Positions 24,185 through 32,194 of a stretch of 44,797 nucleotides of DNA are shown here, piece by piece. Source of the DNA: Limisphaerales bacterium (GTDB lineage Bacteria; Verrucomicrobiota; Verrucomicrobiia; Limisphaerales; SXTU01); NCBI GenBank assembly GCA_009773355.1, contig WRPG01000042.1:1-44797 (forward strand). Direction: 5' to 3'. The translations under genes and the position numbers were made by a program. Numbering within the stretch: the stretch's first letter is position 1; each line of letters starts with the position of its first letter. Under the pieces are notes generated by a model. The model did not search any database and had not been told where the DNA came from. It was given only the letters and a program-made list of their open reading frames with translations.

Positions 24185-25519
24185 TCACACCCCCTCCAGC
24201 GGCGCTTTCGCGTCGCCGAAGGTCTTCGGGCGCACGTCCATCTTGTCCATCATGGACATGAACAGGCGGCAGAGCTGGCGGTCCGGCTTGTCCTTGTAGT
24301 CGAGGGCGCGACCGCCCTTGAGGCGACCGCCGGCACCACCGAGAAGAATGACCGGGAGCTGGTCGTTGTCGTGCCGCGCACCGGCCATCATGCTCGAACA
24401 GTGCATGAGCATGGTGTTGTCGAGCAGCGTGCGCGGGCCTTCCTGGATGGCGTCGAGCTTGCGCGCGAGGTAGGCGACCTGCTCCATGAAAAACTGGTTC
24501 ACCTTCAGCCAGTCCTCGCCGTCGCTGTGCGAGAGCAGGTGATGAATCATGTAGTCGATGCCGTTCCCCTTCTGCTGCACGCTCGGGAGGTTCGGGAAGC
24601 GCAGGGCGCTGTGGTCGTTGTTCAGCTTGAGCGTCGTGATGCGCGTGGTGTCGGTCTGGAAGCCGAGCACCAGCAGGTCGCACATGAGCCGCATGTGCTC
24701 GCCGATGTCCTGCGGGATGCCGTCGGCGGGGCGCGCCATGTTCGGCTTCTCGAGCGTGGGCCGCCAGCCCTGCACCTCGCCGCGCTTGCCGGCGTTCTCG
24801 ATGCGCTTCTCCACGTCGCGCACAGAGTCGAGATACTCGTCGAGCTTGCGCTGGTCGGCGGCGCTGATGTTGCGGCGCAAGCTGCTGGCATCGGCGAGGA
24901 CGGCGTCCAGCACGCTCTTGTCGCCCGGCGTGACGGCGTCCTTGAACAAGCGGTCGAAGGCCAGCGCCGGATACAACTCCAGCGGCGTCGGCGTCGTGGG
25001 CGAACTCCACGAGATGTGCGAGCTGTAGAGCATCGAATAGTTCTTGTGCACCGACGGGTTCGAGTGCTCGCAGCCCAGCACGAGGCTCGGCACCTTCGTC
25101 GAGCGGCCGTAAGTCTGCGCGAGCAACTGGTCGAAGCTCGTGCCGGAGCGAATCTCGCCGCCGCTCGCGATGGGCGCGCCCGACAGCATGTTGCCCGTCT
25201 GCGAGCTGTGGATGTTTCCCTTGCGCGCCTCCTCGTGATACAGGCCGCGCACAAACGTCAGCTTCTCGCGGAATTCGGCGAGCGGCGTGAGCACGCGGCC
25301 CAGTTCCATCGCCCGGCCCTCGCCCTTGGCCCACCATTCCTTCGAGTGAAAGCCGTTGCCGGAGAACAGCACCGCGAGCCGCACGGGCGCCTCGCTGGCC
25401 GGCTTGTTCCTCACCGGCTCGTCGCCCCACACGTTGAAGGACTCCAGCCACGGCAGGGCCATCGTGACGCCGACGCCGCGCAGGAAGGCGCGACGGTTGA
25501 AGCGGTGTGAGGTGTTCAT
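24185..25519 (-). CDS. DUF1552 protein with Tat signal
   Basis: A 444-residue protein of DUF1552, in Planctomycetota and Verrucomicrobiota the regular partner of DUF1592 proteins. The start at 25519 (MNTSHRFNRRAFLRGVG) gives a twin-arginine signal, so the protein is probably exported folded. Family features include SGNGFHSKEWWAKGEG, GTSFDQLLAQTYG, LPVILLGGAGGRLKGGRALD and CRLFMSMMDKM. The biochemical role is unknown. Its ATG overlaps the stop of the DUF1016 gene by four bases (ATGA), which ties translation to a nuclease-like gene that does not normally separate this pair. Confidence 0.9.
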   Translation of the reverse strand: MNTSHRFNRRAFLRGVGVTMALPWLESFNVWGDEPVRNKPASEAPVRLAVLFSGNGFHSKEWWAKGEGRAMELGRVLTPLAEFREKLTFVRGLYHEEARKGNIHSSQTGNMLSGAPIASGGEIRSGTSFDQLLAQTYGRSTKVPSLVLGCEHSNPSVHKNYSMLYSSHISWSSPTTPTPLELYPALAFDRLFKDAVTPGDKSVLDAVLADASSLRRNISAADQRKLDEYLDSVRDVEKRIENAGKRGEVQGWRPTLEKPNMARPADGIPQDIGEHMRLMCDLLVLGFQTDTTRITTLKLNNDHSALRFPNLPSVQQKGNGIDYMIHHLLSHSDGEDWLKVNQFFMEQVAYLARKLDAIQEGPRTLLDNTMLMHCSSMMAGARHDNDQLPVILLGGAGGRLKGGRALDYKDKPDRQLCRLFMSMMDKMDVRPKTFGDAKAPLEGV

Positions 25520-26724
25520 GAGCGCGAGGCTGGTCGTTTGTTTGATTTGCGATGACCGGTGAGCATTCGGTTTAGTTCCATCGCCCGGCGGGCCTGCCGC
25601 AGCTCCTTCACCAGCAGTTGCTCGGGTGGCAGCGCCAGCCGGTATTCGCGCGCGAGGACCTTGCTGGGCAGGCTGTCGAGCGAATAGCGGACCAGGCTCC
25701 GGCCGGCGCTGGAGCAAAGGATGAGGCCCACGGGCGGGTTCTCCCCGGCATGCGTCCAGTGTTCGCGGGCGTAGTTGAGGTAAAGATGCATCTGCCCCGC
25801 GTCGGCGTGCGTGAGCTTGCCCAGCTTCAGGTCAATGATGACCAGGCAGCGCAAACGCCGGTGGAAGAAAATCAAGTCCACGCGATACCACTCGTCATCC
25901 ACGCGCAACCGTCGCTGCCGGCCCACGAACGCAAAGTCACCGCCCAGCTCGATGAGAAACGTCTCGAGATGCCGGATGAGCGCGTCCTCCAAATCAGTCT
26001 CGGAGTATTCGTCGCGCAAGCCCAGGAACTCCAGCACCAGCGGATCGCGCACGGCCTCCTCGACGGTCAGGGCGTCGCCGGGCTGCGATTGCGCTCCCCT
26101 GCCCAACACGGCCGCCTTGTTGCGTGAGAGCGCGGCGCGCTCGTAGAAGAGCGAGCTGATTTGCCGGTCGAGCTGCCGGACGCTCCAGCCACCACGCAGG
26201 GCCTCGGCATGGTAAAAGTCAAACGCCTCGGCCGAGCGGGCGTGCCGGGTGAGCAGCACGTAATGCGACCACGGCAGCGGCAAGGTGGCGGCCAGTTGCT
26301 CCAGCGTGAAATTCCGAGACACTGTCTCGGAAATCACCGGCGCGCTGGGCGAGTCGGTGGCGTGGACTGGTGCCGCGAGCAATTTCCGAGACACTGTCTC
26401 GGAAATCTTGGTTTCGGGCAGGGCCAGGTAAAACCGCCGCATGTTCTCCAGATTGTCCACGCCAAACCCCCGGCCCAGCCGCCGAGTCAAATCCGTCGCG
26501 AGCCGCGCCAGCAACTCCTCGCCATAGCCCGCCCGCTGCCTGCCACCCTGCTCGAACTTCACAATGCGCCGCCCGATCTCCCAATAGGTCGCCGTCATCA
26601 GGGAATTCGTGACACGCACGGTGGCGTGGCGCGCGGATTTCAGCAGGCTGCTGATGCCGCCGAGCAGTGCGGCGTAATGGCTGCGTGCGGCCGGCTTCGG
26701 GACCTTGACGGAAACTCGCTTCAT
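25516..26724 (-). CDS. DUF1016 / YhcG-type PD-(D/E)xK nuclease-like protein
   Basis: A 402-residue protein. The N-terminal DUF1016_N part (TYWEIGRRIVKFEQGG) is joined to a C-terminal YhcG-type nuclease domain with RVDLIFFHRRLRCLVIIDLK: Asp 283, Asp 298 and Lys 300 fit the D...(D/E)xK core. Members are thought to bind or cut DNA, and some are linked to defence or transposon domestication, but no role is proven. The linker contains two copies of ISETVSR, encoded by identical 24 bp palindromes 72 bp apart. The gene starts 18 bp after the DUF1592 stop and ends inside the DUF1552 start. It is thus fully embedded in an operon of unrelated function. Confidence 0.88.
   Translation of the reverse strand: MKRVSVKVPKPAARSHYAALLGGISSLLKSARHATVRVTNSLMTATYWEIGRRIVKFEQGGRQRAGYGEELLARLATDLTRRLGRGFGVDNLENMRRFYLALPETKISETVSRKLLAAPVHATDSPSAPVISETVSRNFTLEQLAATLPLPWSHYVLLTRHARSAEAFDFYHAEALRGGWSVRQLDRQISSLFYERAALSRNKAAVLGRGAQSQPGDALTVEEAVRDPLVLEFLGLRDEYSETDLEDALIRHLETFLIELGGDFAFVGRQRRLRVDDEWYRVDLIFFHRRLRCLVIIDLKLGKLTHADAGQMHLYLNYAREHWTHAGENPPVGLILCSSAGRSLVRYSLDSLPSKVLAREYRLALPPEQLLVKELRQARRAMELNRMLTGHRKSNKRPASRS
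26312..26406. repeat. Two in-frame copies of TTCCGAGACACTGTCTCGGAA inside DUF1016 gene
   Basis: The perfect 21-base palindrome (10 + centre C + 10) occurs at 26312-26332 and again at 26384-26404. In the second copy it extends to 25 bases (26382-26406). A 24-base block is identical in both. The spacing is 72 bp, exactly 24 codons, so both copies are read in the same frame (ISETVSR). They lie in the linker between the two domains of the protein. Confidence 0.92.
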
Positions 26725-26742
26725 GGCTGACGGCTGGCAATC

Positions 26743-29700
26743 CTACTCGTTCGCGCTCATTTCGCGACCGCGAATTTCCCGAAACTGCCGGCTCCGCACG
26801 ATCATCTCCACAACCGTGCCGACGCGATGTTCGTTCGCCGCGAGCTGCTTCAGCATCTCGTCAAGCAACGGCTGGTCGCTCAACTGCACGCCGCGCCCGA
26901 GTGCGAAGCCCAGCAGCTTCCGGCAGAACTGACGCTCGAACGCCTCGCGCCGCGTCGTGAGCAGGTAAGTCCGCAGCCCGTCGAGGCCATCCAGCTCGGT
27001 GCCGTCCGCCGTTCGGGTGCGCGAGTCAATCGCCAGGCCGGCGGCGTCCTTCGCGCGCAGCCGACCGATGGCATCGTAGCGCTCCAGCGCGAAACCGAAC
27101 GGGTCAATGCGCGCGTGACAGCTCGCGCACTTCGGGTCACCGCTGTGCCGCTCGATGAGTGCGCGTTCGGTCAGGCCTGCGGGCGCTTCCTCGGGCAGCA
27201 CCGGCACGCCCTTGGGCGGACGCGGCAGGCGCTCGCCGAGCAGGGTTTCACTGAGCCAGTTGCCGCGCAGAATCGGACTGGTGCGCGAGGCGCCGCTTTG
27301 CTTCGCGAGCGTCGCACCAAAACCCAGCACGCCGCCGCGACCTTGCGCGCGCACGCCCTCGACGCGCCACCAGCCATCGTAGCTCGACATTCCGATGTCG
27401 AGTTTGGGTATGGTCGGATTGCGGTTTCCCGACTCGACATTGGAATGTCGAGCTACGATGCCGTAGTGCTTTGCCAGCGCGGCGTTGACGAAGGTGTAGT
27501 CCGCGTCCAGCAGCGCGAGCACCGAGCCGTCGCGTTGGAAGAGGTCGGTGAAGAAGCGGATCGGCTCCTCGTTCAACGCGCCGCGCACGGCGGTGAACGT
27601 CGGAAAGTGTCGCTCGCTTTTCTCGTCGAGCTTGTCGAGGTCGCGCGTGTGGAGCCACTGCGCGCCGAACTCCACCGCCAGCCGCCGCACGCGCGGGTCG
27701 CGCAACATCCGCCGTGTCTGCGCAGCAAGCACAGTGGGGTCGCGCAATTTGCCCGCCGCCGCGAGTGCGGCCAGCTCCGCGTCCGGTGCGGATGACCACA
27801 GGAAGTAACTCAGCCGCGTGGCCAGCTCGGTGTCGCTCACGGGCGACTGCTTCTTGCCGGGCGCGGGCTGCTCGAACTTGTAGAGGAAGGCCGGCGCGAC
27901 GAACACCCGCGCCAGCGTCATGCGAATGGCGGTTTCGTGCGGCAGCTCCTGCGTGCGGAGCTTGCGGTAGAGCGCGCGCAACTCGTCTTGTTCGCTGCGA
28001 CTCAGCGAGCGACGCCACGCCTTCGCCGCGAAACTCACCACGGCTTCAAGCTGCTTCGGCTCGGCGGCGAGCAGCTCTTTGCGGAAGACCTCGGCGCGTT
28101 GCTTGATTGGCTCGCGCATCGGCGTGAAGGCGCTCGGGTCGGCGTCCTGCGTGGCGTATTGCCAGAGCTGCTCGAAGGCGTCCACGAGCTTGAGCGGGCT
28201 GTGGCTGACGAAGTGCAGCCCGGCCCAGAGCCGCTCCAGCTCGGCGGTTTGCGCGTCGTCGAGCAGCAGGCGGCGGAGCTGGTCGTCCTCGCGGTAATAC
28301 AGCGTAAGCGTCACGACCTCGTCCACGGGGACAATCTTCGTGTAGCAGAGCGCGGCGGGGAAAAGCTGACGGAACTGGTCCAGCGCGGCCTCCGTGCGCT
28401 TGCGTGCCGTGCTGCCATCCGTGACGAGAATGGGTGTGTCCGAGCCGACGGGCCGCTCGCCATCGGACCATGTGCTCTTCCCGCCGAGCTCCTTCGCCGC
28501 GCCCGCCGCGAGGCCCGTGGCGCTGGCGGGCTTGGTCGTGAGCGCCTGCATTTGCACGCTGCCCTCCGCGCCGGTCTCGCGGTGCAGCGTGGCGGTGGCG
28601 ACAAACTCGCAGCCCTCGACGAGGTCGGCGGGCAGGCGCACTTCGAGGAGCGACGGCGCGCGCACGCAGAGGTTCGCAGCGGGCAGCGCGGAGCCGTTCG
28701 GGTGCTTGCCAAAAAGCGCGGAATCAATCCCCCACGTAGCAGCCGACGTGAGGAGGCTCTGACTGACTTGGGGTTTGGTTGGAGCCTCCTCACGTCGGCT
28801 GCTACCCAATTGGCTCTTGAATAGCGGGCCACCCAGCGCCGTGAGTTGGCGGTGGAGCACGGCGTCGGGCGCGTCCTTCGCGAGATTGGCCGGGCCGCTC
28901 GCCAACAACTTCTGCACGGACTCGGCGAGCCGACCCTTCTCCGCCGCGTCCGCAGCGGCGCGCCATTTGGCCAGCAACGAGCCAGCCGGGACGATGGAGT
29001 CCGCGCCGCCGCCGGAGTCCGGCTCGCTGTAGAAGTGCCAGACGCCCGGATTGCCCAAGCCGTCCGCGTGCGGGTTGCCCGCGAGGACGTTCGGCGAGAC
29101 ATCGCGCGCGAGGTTCCACCGCTTGCCGTCGGTGGCTTTGAGGTCGAGGTCCACCGCCGTCATGTCGCACGAGTGGTTGCCGTCGCGCGGGCCGATGACG
29201 AGCGAGAGCAAGTCGCCCGGTTGCACGGCCAGGTTTTCCACGGGCGGGACTTTCACCTCGCGCGCGCCCTGCGCCGTGCCGGCGGCGAGGCGCTGGCGCG
29301 TGCTGCCGCGCCGGAGCTCCAGCGACCACGTCACGCCATTGCCACACTCGGGATGTGCGTGCTGCACCACGGCCTCGACGCGCACGGTCGCGGCGGCCGG
29401 GCTGTTCCAGCCGATGCACACGCGCAGCTTCGGCGAGGGATGCACGCCGACGCTGTGCGGCTTCATGTGGCCGGGGATACGGACGGCGTTGTCGGAAGAA
29501 TTCGCGAGGACGCTCAACGCGTCCGCGCCGGTCCAGCCCTTGATGAAGTCGTAGTTGTTCGCGCTCTCCAGCTTCTTGGTCATGTGCGAGGTCACGCGCA
29601 CGGGGCCGCCGCCGATGCCGAGATAATCCAGCCACGCGTTGAGCAACGCCGGCTCGACGCCGTGCTTCTGAGCGAGGGCAGCCACGCCGCTGCGGTCGGG

Positions 29701-31071
29701 CAAGGCACTGGCTTCGTCTGCGGCGGTCAGGCACTTCGCCGCGCTGGCCGCGACACGCTCGCGCTGCGTTTGGAAGGCCAGCACCGCGTCGCGCACGTCG
29801 CGCAGGCGGAGGTCGGGGCGGCCCGGGGCGACGAGGCGCGGGTTTTCCCAGACGGCGAAGTCGTTCTCGTTGCCATCGCCCGCGTCGGAGGCGAGTAGGT
29901 AGAGGATGACTTCGTTGCCGTTCGCGGGCGCGGGGAGTTTCACACGGACTTCCTGCGAGGCGGCGAGCGGGACGACGGGCATTTGCCACGCGCTCGGCCC
30001 ATTACGCTTGCCGATGTGCCCGACGGTGGTGAAGCGCCACAAAGCCCGCTGCCACTGCGCGATGCTCACGGCGAGCGCGGGGGCGGCGGCGGGTTTGGCG
30101 TCGCGCCACTGAGCGCGGATGAGGTCGAGCACGAGCGAGGGTTGAGAGTCGTTCAGCGCGGTCCAGAGCGTGGTGAGATACTTGGCGTTGAGGCCGTGAT
30201 TCTTGGCGAGCGCAATTATGGCCGCGGTTGCCTCGTGCCGGCGGCTTGCAGCCGCCGCTCCGGAGCGTTCATTGCTGGGCGGCGACTGCAAGTCGCCGGC
30301 ACGGGTCGCGCGCAGTTCCAGCGTCGCGGCGAGATACTTCTCCAGCGGGAGGATGCCGCCGTCCTTGGTGTCGAACTTGATGCCCTGCAGGTTCACCGCC
30401 GTGCCGCCGCCCTTCTCGGAGAATCGCCCGTAGAAGGTGCGGATGGCGGCGAGGCGCTCCTCGGTCCAGTCGCGCTGCGACGTGCTCGGCGAGAAGGCGA
30501 GTCCGTCGGGCAACAGCGCGGCATGCGCGGCGAGGTCCTTCGCGGCGTCGAGATACTTCGTGAGCAGCGCGGGCGACATGACCAGCGCCGCACCGGCGTT
30601 TGAGAAGCCCTCGCCCGCCGCGCCGTCCACGGGGAACTCCCGCGCCGGGTCGAGCGCGGCAACGCCGGTGAGGTCGCGCACGGTGTAGGTGTATTCCGCG
30701 TTCGAGAGGCGGCGCAGCACGACGGGACCAGGGTCGCCCGCGTTGGCCTTCGCGATCTCGCCGAGCGTGCCGCGCACCCAGGCGACGAGCCTGGCCTTCT
30801 GCGCGGTGGAGAGCTGCGGCTTGTCCTTGGGCGGCATCTCGCCGAGTTCGAGCTGCTCCTCGACCTGCTGCCAGACCTTCGCATCGCGCTTCACGGCGTC
30901 GAGGGATTTGAAGCGCTCCAGGTCCAAGTCGCCTTTGTGATCCTTCGTCGAGTGGCACTTGTTGCAGAACTCGCTCAGGAGCGGGCGGATCTCCTTCTGA
31001 AAATCAGCGGCGACCAATCGCAACGAGCTGGCCAGCAGCAGCGCGGCCAGCGGAAACAGCGTTCGCTTCAT
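26743..31071 (-). CDS. DUF1592-type planctomycete cytochrome protein (DUF1587/1592/1588/1585)
   Basis: A very large (1442-residue) exported haem protein; most family members are 700-900. The start at 31071 gives a signal peptide (MKRTLFPLAALLLASSL), then the haem-c motif C36-NKCH40. DUF1587 (VLRRLSNAEYTYTVRDLTGV) follows. The C-terminal half has DUF1592 (ATRLSYFLWSSAPDAELAAL), DUF1588 (ADYTFVNAALAKHYGI ... CASCHARIDPFGFALE) with a second haem-like CxxCH, and DUF1585 (FCRKLLGFALGRGVQLSD). The middle 600 residues are not assigned. Three palindromic repeat elements sit in frame in the gene. The ATG overlaps the upstream sialidase-like stop by four bases. Role inferred: electron transfer or saccharide-linked oxidation in the periplasm. 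Confidence 0.9.
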   Translation of the reverse strand: MKRTLFPLAALLLASSLRLVAADFQKEIRPLLSEFCNKCHSTKDHKGDLDLERFKSLDAVKRDAKVWQQVEEQLELGEMPPKDKPQLSTAQKARLVAWVRGTLGEIAKANAGDPGPVVLRRLSNAEYTYTVRDLTGVAALDPAREFPVDGAAGEGFSNAGAALVMSPALLTKYLDAAKDLAAHAALLPDGLAFSPSTSQRDWTEERLAAIRTFYGRFSEKGGGTAVNLQGIKFDTKDGGILPLEKYLAATLELRATRAGDLQSPPSNERSGAAAASRRHEATAAIIALAKNHGLNAKYLTTLWTALNDSQPSLVLDLIRAQWRDAKPAAAPALAVSIAQWQRALWRFTTVGHIGKRNGPSAWQMPVVPLAASQEVRVKLPAPANGNEVILYLLASDAGDGNENDFAVWENPRLVAPGRPDLRLRDVRDAVLAFQTQRERVAASAAKCLTAADEASALPDRSGVAALAQKHGVEPALLNAWLDYLGIGGGPVRVTSHMTKKLESANNYDFIKGWTGADALSVLANSSDNAVRIPGHMKPHSVGVHPSPKLRVCIGWNSPAAATVRVEAVVQHAHPECGNGVTWSLELRRGSTRQRLAAGTAQGAREVKVPPVENLAVQPGDLLSLVIGPRDGNHSCDMTAVDLDLKATDGKRWNLARDVSPNVLAGNPHADGLGNPGVWHFYSEPDSGGGADSIVPAGSLLAKWRAAADAAEKGRLAESVQKLLASGPANLAKDAPDAVLHRQLTALGGPLFKSQLGSSRREEAPTKPQVSQSLLTSAATWGIDSALFGKHPNGSALPAANLCVRAPSLLEVRLPADLVEGCEFVATATLHRETGAEGSVQMQALTTKPASATGLAAGAAKELGGKSTWSDGERPVGSDTPILVTDGSTARKRTEAALDQFRQLFPAALCYTKIVPVDEVVTLTLYYREDDQLRRLLLDDAQTAELERLWAGLHFVSHSPLKLVDAFEQLWQYATQDADPSAFTPMREPIKQRAEVFRKELLAAEPKQLEAVVSFAAKAWRRSLSRSEQDELRALYRKLRTQELPHETAIRMTLARVFVAPAFLYKFEQPAPGKKQSPVSDTELATRLSYFLWSSAPDAELAALAAAGKLRDPTVLAAQTRRMLRDPRVRRLAVEFGAQWLHTRDLDKLDEKSERHFPTFTAVRGALNEEPIRFFTDLFQRDGSVLALLDADYTFVNAALAKHYGIVARHSNVESGNRNPTIPKLDIGMSSYDGWWRVEGVRAQGRGGVLGFGATLAKQSGASRTSPILRGNWLSETLLGERLPRPPKGVPVLPEEAPAGLTERALIERHSGDPKCASCHARIDPFGFALERYDAIGRLRAKDAAGLAIDSRTRTADGTELDGLDGLRTYLLTTRREAFERQFCRKLLGFALGRGVQLSDQPLLDEMLKQLAANEHRVGTVVEMIVRSRQFREIRGREMSANE
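27375..27460. repeat. In-frame palindromic element in DUF1592 gene (CATCGTAGCTCGACATTC family)
   Basis: Arms 27375-27402 and 27433-27460 pair at 27 of 28 positions (starting CATCGTAGCTCGACATTC), and each arm is itself a short hairpin (CTCGACAT/ATGTCGAG). The element codes for about 29 residues (VARHSNVES ... KLDIGMSSYD) near residue 1204-1232. They fall between AKHYGI and WWRVEGV, a place where other DUF1588 domains have only a short loop. Confidence 0.88.
28736..28805. repeat. In-frame palindromic element in DUF1592 gene (GTAGCAGCCGACGTGAGGAG family)
   Basis: Arms 28736-28759 and 28782-28805 are perfect 24-base inverted repeats with a 22-base loop. On the coding strand it gives GSSRREEAPTKPQVSQSLLT and on to SAATW (about residues 756-779). 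The sequence of the arms resembles, base by base, the inner pair of the intergenic mosaic at 2593-2669. The insertion lies in the unassigned middle of the protein. Confidence 0.9.
30235..30304. repeat. In-frame inverted pair of 7-3-7 hairpins in DUF1592 gene
   Basis: Two hairpins of the seven-copy family face each other: 30240-30256 GGCGGCT-tgc-AGCCGCC and 30281-30297 GGCGACT-gca-AGTCGCC, each flanked outward by the GTGCC/GGCAC tag. On the coding strand they give TRAGDLQSPPSNERSG and AAAASRRHEA (about residues 256-282). This is a BIME-like arrangement, but it is inside an open reading frame and keeps it open. Confidence 0.9.
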
Positions 31072-32183
31072 CGCACTTCCTCCCAATCGGACTCCAGCCG
31101 GATGATGTCCGGGGCGCGCTTGGCGAGGCCTTTGTATGTAATGAGGTTGAACCAAGTTTTGCCTTCGCGTTGCCGCCAGTAAGGCGCGGCGTAGTAACCG
31201 TCGGTGACGTTCGCGCCCTCGGCGTTGTCGAGCAGCACATGCTTCGTGATGGCAAAAGTCTCGGGATCAAACCGGAACAGGCTCAGGCGCATTGGGCCAG
31301 TGTCCGTCGAGTTGCGGCCCAGCAGATACCAGCCGCCGTCGCGCGTGAAGACGCGGGGCCGGCCAATGTGCGATTTGATGAAGGTGTTCGCAGCCGTGAG
31401 GTTCAGCTTGCGCTGGAGGTGAAACGCGCCGTCGGTCTTCACCAGCCACTGGCGGTTATCGTAGCCGCGTGCGGCAACGATGAACCCATCGCCATGCCGG
31501 ACGAAGGAGCTTTCGTTGATCGGGTGATCGCCAAATTCCTTCGTCAGGTTGTGCACGAAGCGCCAGAACTTCCCGTTGTCGTCGGAGCGGATGACATCCA
31601 CCGATCCCGAGACCGGACGTGGAGGATAAACGGTCTTGCCGCCGGCGAGGTTGGTGAAGGTCATCGCCAGCATCCACGTCGTCTGGCCTTCCGAGATGGC
31701 CTCGAAGGCGTAGCCGTATTCCACGCCGTCCACGACGCCCACACGCTCGACTGCGCCAAACGTCGCGCCGCCGTCGCGCGAACGAACGACGCGCAAGCCG
31801 GTGCGGGTGGGCGCGGCTTTCTGCTGGGCATCAATGTAGTTCGCGAGGTCGCCGTTGGGAAACCGCACCCACTCGCCCATCTGCATGATCTGGTCGCCGA
31901 GCGCGGCGAGCGGTTGCCGCGACTTGACCTTGCCCGTCGCCGCGTCGAGCCGCAGCACATCGAGCACGGCACCGCTGTCGCCGCCGTGCGAGCGGCCGCG
32001 CTTGAAGGAAACCAACACGTCAGCGCCAAGGTCCACCAGCGCGGGGAAGGCCAGATAGGGCGTCGCCGCCGGCACGTCCGCCGCTGTCACCAAGGGATGC
32101 GTGGCCTTGTGCGACGGGACCACTTGAGCTGCGTTTCCCAACGACGTGATCAGTGCGAAAGCAAAAAGAAGGAGTTGCCTCAT
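31068..32183 (-). CDS. Sialidase-like (BNR-type) secreted protein 1
   Basis: A 371-residue exported protein with signal peptide MRQLLLFAFALITSLGNA. BNR/Asp-box-like segments are SRDGGATFGAVE and SDDNGKFWRFV, which together with TRDGGWYLLG imply a beta-propeller of sialidase type. The classical sialidase arginine triad and the Asp/Glu-Tyr catalytic set cannot be confirmed, so substrate and catalysis are open. The start is 11 bp downstream of the next sialidase-like gene's stop; its own stop overlaps the DUF1592 start by four bases, so the two are translationally coupled. Confidence 0.82.
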   Translation of the reverse strand: MRQLLLFAFALITSLGNAAQVVPSHKATHPLVTAADVPAATPYLAFPALVDLGADVLVSFKRGRSHGGDSGAVLDVLRLDAATGKVKSRQPLAALGDQIMQMGEWVRFPNGDLANYIDAQQKAAPTRTGLRVVRSRDGGATFGAVERVGVVDGVEYGYAFEAISEGQTTWMLAMTFTNLAGGKTVYPPRPVSGSVDVIRSDDNGKFWRFVHNLTKEFGDHPINESSFVRHGDGFIVAARGYDNRQWLVKTDGAFHLQRKLNLTAANTFIKSHIGRPRVFTRDGGWYLLGRNSTDTGPMRLSLFRFDPETFAITKHVLLDNAEGANVTDGYYAAPYWRQREGKTWFNLITYKGLAKRAPDIIRLESDWEEVR

Positions 32184-32194
32184 GACTGAAAGTT

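Noticed and set aside
26312-26406. CRISPR-like array in the DUF1016 gene
   Set aside because: Only two units exist, they are palindromic, lie in frame in a coding sequence and have no cas genes nearby.
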